DNA from: Bathynomus jamesi
Lineage: Eukaryota > Arthropoda > Malacostraca > Isopoda > Cirolanidae
Length of the DNA stretch: 64,000 nucleotides
NCBI GenBank assembly: GCA_023014485.1
Contig: JAJOZX010005519.1
Location: 1 to 64,000, forward strand
Direction of reading: 5' to 3'
Position numbers and translations under genes: made by a program. Each line of letters starts with the position of its first letter. The stretch's first letter is position 1. Below are positions 44,923 through 56,664 of this stretch, piece after piece. The notes below the pieces were generated by a model that had not been told where the DNA came from, ran no database searches, and saw only the letters and a program-made list of their open reading frames with translations.

Positions 44923-47900
44923 TTTTATTTAAACAAGTACAAGGAAGCTGTAAACACTGCACGCATAAGCACAGAAAACACTGCACGCATGGACGTAGCT
45001 AAGGCATTTTCTACTTGAATGACACGTTCATATGAACAACTGATTCCTAGTTTTGCCATCTGGTCCACCAGTTTTTTGCTGCGAGTTTGGGTGTGCAGAT
45101 TCATACCAATGTACAATGGCAATGGAGGCTCGCGGTCAAGTGTGTGACGTTGGTGTTCGGTATTGATATCTACTCTTTTCTTGCAGTTGTGGACAATTAA
45201 CTGTGCTAATGTTAGAGAGGCTTGTGAATCACCCACTGACGCTGACAAGTTTGGGCCATATAGAATCATTGAGAGCAGTAGTCGTGTACTGGGTACAATT
45301 GCTTCCTGGCATCCAGGCTCAAAACTGACTGAAAATTTCACACTCTCCCTAAAGATTTCTTCTCTGCATATTTTAGCAACTTTTGCAAACAATTTTGCTT
45401 TATCCTCATAATGGTGAAAGAGGAAAGCATCTTTGAGCAAATGTTGAATGCCTTCTGGAAATGCAAGAATTGTACTTTTGCCATCCATTTGCTCCTGTAG
45501 TCCGGAGTCTCTGAAGTGATTGAGTATTTGTTCTTTCAAGCGTGTTTTGTTGAAGGAAATGTCAAGACCAAAGTCCTTGAGACGTTTCTCATACATGTCA
45601 TGAACCTTGGACAGCTTGAACAGAAAGGTTCCTTCCACTGCTGATTTCTCCATGTATGTCACATTGTCACAAGCTCGACGAATGCCCTTGCTTTGGTCAT
45701 TTTGATTTTGCTGCAGCAGCTCTTTGCGATGGATTGTTTTGACTTTGGAAGGATCGGTAACGATTGATTTCTGTATTTGGTCAAACAAGCCAGGTGATAC
45801 TTGGCTTCATTTGCTACCAAATCACCACATAATACTTTTGAAAGTAATTTGGTATCTTGCATTTCTTTTGCCATTGACCGAATGTGATTATCAGCTTCAA
45901 AAGTGGCAAACTCGTGCAGAATAGGGCCGCCATCTTCACAAAAGATACAGATCCTTGTACTGTTCTCAGTTGACTGGCGTTTGGTATGTCGCACACCACT
46001 TGAAGCCCCTGCCTCCTCATCTTGTGATTGCTTTCTCCTCGTTTTCTCTCTTTCTAATTTTGATTTGTTGAACTTCTGATGACATGTTCGATGCCAAGAC
46101 GCTTTATTATCCATGAAGCATAGGCAGAGCTGGGCAATAAATACATAGTATTTAGTATTTAAATACATTTCTCCCATGTATTAGTATTGAAATACATTCA
46201 AAATACATGGGAGAAATGTATTTAAATACTAAATACATTTTACGAATGTATTTAAATACTAAATACTAAATACATTTTACGAATGTATTTAAATACTAAA
46301 TACATTTTACGAATGTATTTAAATACTAAATACTAAATACATTTTACGAATGTATTTAAATACTAAATACTAAATACATTTTACGAATGTATTTAAATAC
46401 TAAATACTAAATACATTTTACGAATGTATTTAAATACTAAATACTAAATACATTTTACGAATGTATTTAAATACTAAATACTAAATACATTTTACGAATG
46501 TATTTAAATACTAAATACATTTTATGAATGTATTTAAATACTAAATACATTTTACGAATGTATTTAAATACTAAATACATTTTACGAATGTATTTAAATA
46601 CTAAATACATTTTACGAATGTATTTAAATACTAAATACATTTTACGAATGTATTTAAATACTAAATACATTTTACGAATGTATTTAAATACTAAATACAT
46701 TTTACGAATGTATTTAAATACTAAATACATTTTACGAATGTATTTAGATACTAAATACAAAATACATCAATTGTATTTAAATACATTTGTAAATACATTT
46801 TAAATACATACAAATTTTAACATATGCATTCACTAATTCACTAAGCCATGACACGCACACGATAAAGAAATCAACCGCTTTCGACTAAGAGTGGCACACA
46901 ACTGATTGAACTGACACGTTGAAACATGAACCATGCTGTACTACACTGTCGACGCGTCGTACTGTGCTAGTACAGAACGTGTATTAAACCAGTAAAAGTA
47001 TTTACATTTTTATATTTTGAGTTTAAATACATGTATTTAAATACTCATTAAAGTATTTAAATACTATATTTAAATACATGAAAAACAATGTATTTATAAA
47101 TACAGTTCTAAATACACAAATGTATTTAAATATGTATTTAAATACAAATGTATTTAAATACTGCCCAGCTCTGAGCGTAGGAATCAGTTGTTCATATGAA
47201 CGTGTCATTCAAGTAGAAAATGCCTTAGCTACGTCCATGCGTGCAGTGTTTTCTGTGGTTATGCGTGTAGTGTTTATAGCTTCCTCGTACTTGTTTAAAT
47301 AAATAAATAAAATGAATGAATGAATGGAAATTGCCACTCTTGAACATATAAATCACATTTACATGTACTTATCACAAGATATTACATGTCATGACAAGGC
47401 TTATATGCCTAGACGATTATATAAGAAATGTATCGAAAATACAACTATATTAAGCTGTATTAAATCAGTTACAGCCTCAATCTTTTTTTCTTCAAAATTT
47501 ATTTAGAAAATAATGATTTTATTGGATTCCTTGGATTCCTTGTACCAGAAAAACTATAAAAAGACCTTTCATCCATGCTTTTATCTGGTCTAGTGGTTAA
47601 AATAAGACGATTTACAGATTTTGACGGGTCCACGGTGGCCATCTTGGATTTTACACCCTTAATATAACCTTTGGTTAGCTTCCGCCCGAATTGTTCATTC
47701 TGACGAAGGTCAAGCTTTTCAATCCACCTTAGACCTACAGCTTAACGTGGAATCTGAACCACACCCCATCAGCAGCCCAGCGTCTTAACCACTAGGCCAC
47801 CTAGGGTACCCATTTATCTACCAACCACACTCTTTATTGTGTGGAAGGATGAACAGCTGGGTTTTGCTGCGCGCCGGCTGCCGTTGGGTCTCGAATCCGG

Positions 47901-49797
47901 GGCCGATGGATTCGTAGTCAGCGACGCTAACCACTACACCACCGAGGCGCATATGGACAGATTTTTTGAGCATGGGATTTTTTTCATCCATATACCCATA
48001 CAAACTCTCCTTAAAAATTTGGTGCTTTTGTCACTCTTGTAACGATATCATCATTTTATAGCACTAAGCCACTTGACTACTTCCCTTTGACCCACTTTTG
48101 TTTTGCTCCTTACTTAATGCAAAGAAAAAGGGATCAAGCACTTAAATAAAGAGATTATCAAAGATGTGTTCGAGTGTTATGAGTGAAGAAGGTTTGAGTA
48201 ACTCGTGACTGATAAATGAAAGTTCCTCAGTATTAACTCGAAACAATTTGATCAAAAGTTTTTATCAGTCCGTTGATAACCGACTTTATTTGTCCAGCTT
48301 TAGGGAAATTACAGTAATTGTTAAGTAACACTTTCATGAAACTTGAGGATGAATCCCCCCCCCCCAAAAAAAAAATCCACTGTGAAATGAAAAAAAAAGA
48401 TACAGGTATGTACCGATATATCGGTATCGGTGATATCGGTAGATTTTTAGCGGTATCGGCCGATATTTCAAAAGTAAGATTTTTCCAAAATTATGAATAA
48501 AAGACTATTTAGAGGATGAAATTTCCAATATTTTATTGTTTTATCACTTCACATAACTCGTTATTTTTTCATTATAGCCTTTTATTTTATTTTAATCATA
48601 GCCTAGGTCAGGGGTGGGCAACCCTTGGCACGCGTGCCAAACGTGGGACGCCAACGACTTTTTTCCGGCACGCGATTCCCCGGGCTCACCTTAAAAAAAA
48701 ATTAAATAAATATCCAAACTCTTCGCTGAGTTTTATATTTTAACTTAATGAAATACAATTTTATTAAGTAGAGCAATACCAAATAAAAATGCACTTAAAA
48801 AGGTTGCCCACCCCTGCCCTAGGTCCTAAGAAATGTAGCACACAAGTTTTACCCAATTTTCTTTTCAAACAGCCAATCAAACGAGTGTAAATCCTTTGAG
48901 AAATAAGTATAAAGCCTAGAAAACCAAAAACTATCTTGTAGTTATAGCTCATAATATTAATCCAGCTAGCTGGTTGAAAACATATTTACTAAGCCCAACA
49001 TAGGCCCGCAGTCCAATTTTATAACTAACAAAACTATGACATCTAATGCAGTGTTGCCATCTTTAATGAAAAGGATTATTTCTTTGTTGCCAAATTTTCA
49101 ACACACAAAATAAATTATGAATATTACAAAAATATGACAAACTAATAAACCCTAGCTGGATATCGGTATCGATTATCGGCCGATACTTATTGGTATCGAT
49201 TATCGGCTGATACTGTTTTTAATTATCGATATCGGTTATCAGCTAAAAAGCAATATCGGTACATCCCTAATAGATATGAAACTCGGTGAACAAAGGTATG
49301 ATTAGTCACTTGTTTCGGGGTCGCAACAAGGTATCTTGTACGGACTTTTGAGATGTAGACCTGTCGCCTCTTAACACTCGTAATTATAATTTGGACAGTA
49401 GCGAACCAAAATATCTGGCAAAGTTCTCAAAAAATCAGTATAAAGTTATGATTATTTGCCGTTTGTTAAAGAAATAATGGATATTTTTATGCTTCTGTAT
49501 TTACTTGTACAATTTCGAGTTTGATGTTTCGCTGTTCACCAAAATAACCCTTCATAAAACTATAGACATCTGCTTTAATTTGTGTATTTAAAATATTTCA
49601 CCAGTTGGGGTACTTCATAAATTTATTAGAAATATTCAATAAAGACGGCATTTTTCCCGTTCAACGACAAACGAGCAAACAGACGAATCATCGATGAATA
49701 GTCTCTTTGTTCACATACAAGCGAATATATTTCCTTCAATCAAGACGAATGTCTTGTGGATTGGCAATGATTCTACGAGCTGTTCATATGATGAGCG

Positions 49798-49828
<31 letters not shown>

Positions 49829-52800
49829 GAGGGAAAGGAGGGCAGACAGAGTCCATTATAAAAGAATTTAAGAACCTAACTAACAAGGTTAGGGATAGGA
49901 CAGACATGGGTATGGTAGTAGGAATTCTCCCTCGAATGCGTGCTAGTGACTATATTCTAAGTAAAGCCATTGGCATAAATAAAAGAGTTAAAGGCATGTG
50001 TCATGAAAAAGGCCTAAAGTTTGTCGATTTTTGGCCTACATTCTATGGAAATGGGGAATACTTTGGTTCGGACGGGATTCATTTTAACCAGAAGGGGAAA
50101 AAGAAGTATGGGGATTTACTGAACATTAATTTGTACAATCTTTTTAAACTAGGACACCCAAACCAGCAATTGATCCTGCTCCCCAAACAGTTAAACCTAC
50201 TCCCCCAGCAGTTGGTCCCCCTCCCCCAGCAGTTGGCCCCCCTCCCCCAGCAGTTGGCCCCCCTCCCCCAGCAGTTAGCCCCCCTCCCCCAGCAGTTAGC
50301 CCCCCTGCCCCAGCAGTTAGCCCCCTCCCCCAGCAGTTAGCACCCTCCCCCAACAGTTAGCCCCCCTCCCCCAGCAGTTAGCCCCCCTCAAACAGCAGTT
50401 AGTCCCACTCCCTCAGTAGTTAGTCCCACTCCCTCAGTAGTTAGTTAAACTGCGTCGGGAAACGACTCAGGCCAGTTAGGAAAAATCACAACTTAAAATC
50501 ACTCAAAACTGTGCTCTTCAATGCTAGGTCAATTAGAAACAAACTAATGGAATTTATAGCGCTTGTCAAAACTGAGAACTTTGATATCATCGGAATAACG
50601 GAATCCTGGATTCATTCTGAATCAAGGGATTTTGTAGGAGAATTTGAAATGGTAGGTTACAAAATGTTTCACAAAGATAGGAACGGAAGGGAAGGCGGCG
50701 GTGTACTTTTGTATGCTCGGGACTCCCTGCACCCAGTAAACAGTAATATCGTATCTGCTCATGAAATGTTGGGAATGATCTAAACCTAAATAATAAAGTA
50801 GTGCAGCTACTTCTAGTATATAGACCACCTCATTACCCCGTGGATAAGGATATAAACTTGTATAACCAATTAAGCAGAATAGTGAATAATAAGATCAGTG
50901 TGATTTTTGGTGATTTTAATTGTGGTAATGTAAATTGGGAAAACAAAACAGCTGATGCTGAGGGCTCAAGACTGTTGGAATTTGCCGATGATAACTTAAG
51001 TCAATGGGTTGATGGGCCTACTAGGGGTAATAATAAACTAGACCTCCTATTCACGAACGAAGATGACCTAGTCTCTAACCTGACTATTGGTGAGAATTTA
51101 AGTAACAGCGATCATAATTTGATTAGGTTTGACCTCAGGGTTCCAGTCAATACACGCGAAAAGACCCGTGAAAGACTGGATTTCTCGAGAGCAAATTTTG
51201 AAAGCTTCCGAAGTAGTTTAGATACACTTGAAGTTCTAATAAGTGAGGATGTCAATGTCACCTGGAGCTCATATAGGGATCAATTTAGAATATTACAGAA
51301 CACTTTTATACCCACTAAAATGGTTTCCTTGTCAACAAAGTCACCGAAATGGTTTAACAACGAAATTAGGAGGGCTATTACGGGAAGAAATAGAGCCTAC
51401 AAACTACTTAAGTTGCATTTCAACCACACTAATTCAGAAAACTATATAAACCTACGTAGGAGGGTTAAGTCCTTAATTAGATCAGCCAAACGTGATGAAG
51501 AAGCTAGAGTTGCCTCACTCTGTAAAGTTAACCCTAAACAATTTTTTGCCCATGTTAATAGCAGAAAGCCACTTAAAAATTCTGTAGGCCCCTTAAAAGA
51601 TAGAAATGGCGTACTGAAATTCGGTGATAAAGATATAGCTAATACGTTAAACGAGTTCTTCGTTACAGTCTTCAAGGAGGAAGACACAATAGAAGTGCCA
51701 AGTCCTCGGATTACATATGATGGTGACAATCCTGGAGAGACCATAAGTTTTACGAGAAATGAGGTACAGCAATTAATTGATAAGATGAATAAATACAAAT
51801 CATCTGGTCCCGACTTATTTCTTCCAAGGGTATTAAAAGAGGTTAGCCACAATGTTGTTGACGACTTAGTAACCATATTCAAACAATCAATCGAGTTAGG
51901 GAAAGTTCCAACCGACTGGAAGTTAGCAAATGTAACACTTATCTTTAAAAAGGGTGATAGGGAAAATCCTTGTAATTATCGCCCGATCAGTTTAACATCA
52001 GTTGTCGGCAAACTATTGGAATCCATCATTACAAAACGTATTGTGTATCACCTTGAATCTAACAATCTAATTTTTTATTCTCAACATGGATTTAGGCGAC
52101 ATAGATCCTGTCTGACAAACCTGTTAGAGTTTTTCCATAATATGCATACACTGTACGATGCAAGTAGGGCAATAGATATAGTGTATCTCGACTTTCAAAA
52201 AGCCTTTGACAAAGTCCCTCACGCTAGATTGATAGCTAAAGTCAAAGGACAAGGAATCACTGGGCTCGTATCCAACTGGATTGAGGATTGGTTAAAAGAT
52301 AGAAAGCAGAGAGTGGTAATAAATGGAGTGGCTTCGGAGTGGGCACCCGTCACCAGTGGTGTCCCACAGGGTTCCGTGCTGGGTCCTTTACTTTTATTAT
52401 TTATATTAACGATATAGACGTCGGGCTTCTAAGTGCAATCTCCAAATTTGCAGACGATACAAAATTAGGAAGTGTAGGTACTGAGGAGGGCGTAAGAACG
52501 CTTCAGAACGATCTTGACAGGTTGGGCGAATGGTCTGCTACTTGGCAGATGCCATTCAACTTGGACAAATGTAAGGTAATGCACATAGGTTATAAAAACC
52601 CAAAGACCGATTACTCTCTCTTAGGAAGGAACTTGACTGAGACCGATCTAGAGAAAGACTTGGGAGTCTATATCAGCAACGATCTGAAACCGTCGAAGCA
52701 CTGCGCAGAAGTCGAAAAGAGGGCCTTAAAATTATTAGGTTATATTAAAAGACAGTTCCAGTTTCGGAACAAGGAGACTGTAATGTCTCTTTATAATTCT

Positions 52801-55800
52801 CTAGTCAGACCTCAACTGGAATACTGTGCGCAGTTTTGGTCTCCATCCCTCAGGAAGGATATAGAAAGGTTAGAAAGAGTACAAGCAAGGGCTACAAAAT
52901 TGATCCCTTCAATGAGAATGCAAAGCTACAAACGGAGATTGGAGCGCCTAAATCTGTTTAGCTTAGAGACGAGAAGGTTGCGAGGTCAGCTTATTCAAGT
53001 CTTCAAGATGCTCAAAGGAATAGACAGGATAGATTACAGAAACTTATTCTCACTTAATGCCAATCCAACAAGAAATAATGGGTTTAAACTGGAACTAAAG
53101 ACATTTAGGACCTCTGTCTGCGGAAATTTCTTTTCCTATAAAATAGTTAATATCTGGAACCAACTTCCCTCAGAGGTTGTTTCCAGTCAAAGTGTAAATG
53201 TGTTTAAAAATAGGCTAGACAAAGTACTGAACACTCATAGTTTAAGATTAAAACATAAGAAAACTCTGCAGGAGTTCGCTTGCATGGTGTCTCTGTGAGC
53301 AAGCTAAATATAGAGATATTTATATATTCTCCACTTTCCTGTAAAATTTCCTTGGCTACTTTTCCAGGGTCAAGGTATTTTCTTCAACCTTTTTCCGTAC
53401 CTGCCTCTGGCAGGGAGGGAGCGGAGGGTGGGAAGAGAGCCTTCTACTTTCCTATCCAGTTTTCTACTACTGCTAGGATAGTTGAAAGAAAAATAAACTT
53501 CTAATAACAGGAACCTCCCAGAGTGGACCAAAAGGTCTTTGAGGCTTCCTCTTGTCCTTATAACTCCTTGTAACTCTCTCTCTAACTCCCCCAGCAGTTA
53601 GTCACCCTCCCCCAGCAGTTAGTCACCCTCCCCCAGCAGTTAGTCACCCTCCAACAGCAGGTAGTCACCCTCCAACAGCAGGTAGTGACTCTCCTTCCAC
53701 GTTGGAGGGGGCTCAGGCTCCTGCGGAGATTGTCCCCTCGTTAGTGAGGGGCTCTTCAACTCCCGACAGCCCTGGCTGTTCAGGAAACGGGTCGTGCTAG
53801 GGGGCGGTCAGAATAGGGGAGGCTCCCTCCCTGCAATGCTTTTTAATGCTAGGTCGATCAGGAACAAGTTTGGCGAGCTACGGGCGCTCTTAGCATCAGA
53901 TTCCCTTGTATAGAATATTTCGCAAAGACCGCACCCGTGGGGAGGGGGGTGGGGTACTAATATACGTCAGAGACACGTTGAGTCCGGTTGACTGCCAGTT
54001 CCGGTCGGAACGGGAGCTGCTTGGCGTCGATCTGAACGTGGGAGGGACGAACTATGGGTTAATCTTGGTGTACAGACCTCCGCATCTCCTCCTCGAGGAG
54101 GATACCGCCTTGTACACCGAACTCAGTAGCCTGCTAGGGGATAGGGTGTGTGTAGTTTTAGGAGACTTCAACTGTCGCGGCATAAAGTGGGAAAACAGGA
54201 CTGCCGATGCTGAAGGGAGGAGGCTAGTTGACTTTGCTGATGAGAACTTCCTCACTCAGTGGGTCAACGAGCCTACACGAGGCGAAAGCGTTCTAGACTT
54301 AGTATTCACAACCGAAGACAACCTCGTCACTGGCCTCACCGTTGACGAATCATTGGGCGGGAGTGATCACGGTCTTATTAGGTTCCGTGTGTACGTCCCT
54401 CGGGTGAAGCGTAGTAACTCGAGAGGCAGTAAGCTCGATCTCCGGCGGGCGAACTTTGTTAGCCTCAGGGATAGCGTAGGAGAGATGGGGTTAGAGGTTG
54501 GCGGCGTTGTTGAGGGAGTGTGGAGTGCATTCCGGGACGAGTTTATGGTGCTGCAGTCTGCTGCCATACCTCAAAACCGGTCACCCTGCTTCAACGCAGC
54601 CTAAGTGGTTCAATCGTGACATCGCTTTGGCTATCCGAAATAGGAAAGTAGCGTATAGGAGGGCGAAGGCCAATCGTTCCCACGAGAACACTGAAGCGTA
54701 TGTCCGCCTGTGTAGGGAAGTGAAGGCGACGGTTAGGCTAGCGAAACGTAACGAAGAACTACGGGTGGCAAGCCTCTGCAAGGGGAACCCTAAGGAGTTC
54801 TTCAGTTATGTTAATAGTAGAAAGCCCATTAGAAGCATGATAGGTCCGTTAAAGGACGGAAGCGGCGTTCTGCGGACCTCCAACGCGGACATCGCTAATG
54901 TGCTTAATGGGTACTTTGCGGGAGTGTTCACCAGGGAGGATACCCGCGTCATCCCCGAGCCAGGCGTGAGGCACGAAGGTGCTGGCCTGGATAGTGTTAG
55001 ATGTACCGCGACAGTCGTTGCCGATAGAATAGACAAACTGAGCGCGTTTAAGGCTCCTGGGCCTGACCAGTTTCTCCCCAGAGTGTTGCGAGAAGTGCGC
55101 GACCAGGTGGCTCCCCACCTGGCTACAGTCTTCAACAAATCGTTGGAGATGGGCCAGGTGCCTGGTGACTGGAGGGAAGCCAACGTGACCCCTATCTTTA
55201 AGAAAGGGGATCACGAAAGTCCAGGGAACTATCGTCCCATTAGTCTCACTTCAGTTGTAGGTAAATTATTAGAAGGGATAATAGCTGATAGGATCGTTGA
55301 CCATTTGGATTCCTACAAGCTGCTTGGGGACTCCCAACATGGGTTTAGACGGCATAGGTCGTGTCTCAGCAACTTGCTCGAGTTTTTCCACTTCATGTTG
55401 AGTGAGTATGATAAGAGTAGGGCGATTGATATACTTTATCTCGACTTTGAGAAAGCCTTTGATAAGGTACCTCACCTCCGGCTAATGGCGAAAGTGCGCG
55501 CGCTGGGTATCGGTGGGGAAATAGGTAGGTGGATTGAAAACTGGCTGAGGAATAGGCGGCAGAGGGTTGTAATTAAAGGGGCTAGTTCGGGGTGGGCCTC
55601 GGTCACTAGTGGGGTTCCTCAGGGTTCCGTTTTGGGGCCACTGTTGTTTATCATTTACATAAATGATATCGACGGTGGCATCGTCAGTCGGATTGCCAAA
55701 TTCGCTGATGACACCAAGCTTGGGGCCAATGTTGGGACGCCCGAAGCGATCGAGGAACTGCGTACGGACCTAGGTAGGATAGGAGAGTGGTCCGAAAAAT

Positions 55801-56622
55801 GGCAAATGCCGTTTAACTTGGGTAAATGCGAAGTGATGCACATTGGCTACGCCAATCCCAAGTCGGACTACTCGATGTTGGGTAGTAATATCGAGGTGAC
55901 TGATTTAGAAAAGGACTTGGGTGTGCTAATTAGCAGCGACCTTAAGTTTACGAAACAGTGTGTAGAGGTGGAAAAGAAAGCCCAGAAACTATTGGGTTAT
56001 ATCAGGAGGCAATTTCAGTTACGGAACAAGGAGATTGTGCTCTCACTGTACAGTTTCCTTGTTCGGCCGCACCTGGAGTATGCTGTGCAGTTCGCCCACC
56101 CTCAGGAAAGATATTGAGAGGCTGGAGCGAGTGCAGGCGAGGGCCACAAAGTTAATCCCTTCCGTTAGGCATATGGGCTACAATCGACGGTTACGCGCCC
56201 TGAACTTGTTTTCGCTTGAAACTCGGAGGCTGCGCGGTCAACTGATCGAGGTTTTCAAGCTCTTACGCGGGTTCACCGATGTCGATTTTAGAAGTATGTT
56301 TAGTTTAAATGATAACCAACTCGCAACAATGGTTGGAAGTTGGATTTGAAACGGTTTAGGACTAGTGTGTGTGGGAATACTTTACGTATAAGATCTGTGA
56401 CACATGGAACAGGTTACCTTCGGAAGTTGTGAACAGTTCCTCTGTGGATCAGTTCAAGAAAAGGTTAGACCAAATCTTGCACACTATTTGAGTGTGTACA
56501 AAATTTTCCCTGGCACCCATTGCCATTGGTACCTCCTCGGTATGGGCCGCAAGGCCTTTTGAGGTACTTCTTTCCTTGTAACACTCTCCTCTCTATCTCT
56601 CTCTCTCTCTCTCTCTCTCCTC

Positions 56623-56664
<42 letters not shown>

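Larger units (their letters stand above)
44430..48085. mobile_element. Element with long inverted arms and an unrecognised protein
   Basis: The left arm (about 44430-45065) and right arm (about 47174-48085) are reverse complements of each other, once the SINE at 47665-47951 is removed from the right arm. The arms contain the C-terminal end of the encoded protein, so the structure is an inverted duplication of one element's 3' end and not simple terminal repeats. A hAT element (46125-47173) sits at the inner junction. Outer edges are approximate. Confidence 0.82.
49797..53584 (+). mobile_element. CR1-like LINE, copy 1
   Basis: Preceded by (CT)n at 49797-49827. Contains the end of ORF1 (esterase part), a CCCCAGCAGTTAG minisatellite, nearly all of ORF2, a 3' untranslated region, and a short CTCTCTCTCT tail. 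Copy 2 starts directly after the tail. Lies in A2M intron 6. Confidence 0.88.

Noticed and set aside
46467..46803. Open frames on both strands with [10 protein letters not shown] or [10 protein letters not shown] repeats
   Set aside because: Both follow from the 30-bp minisatellite, whose period keeps frames open. Not genes.
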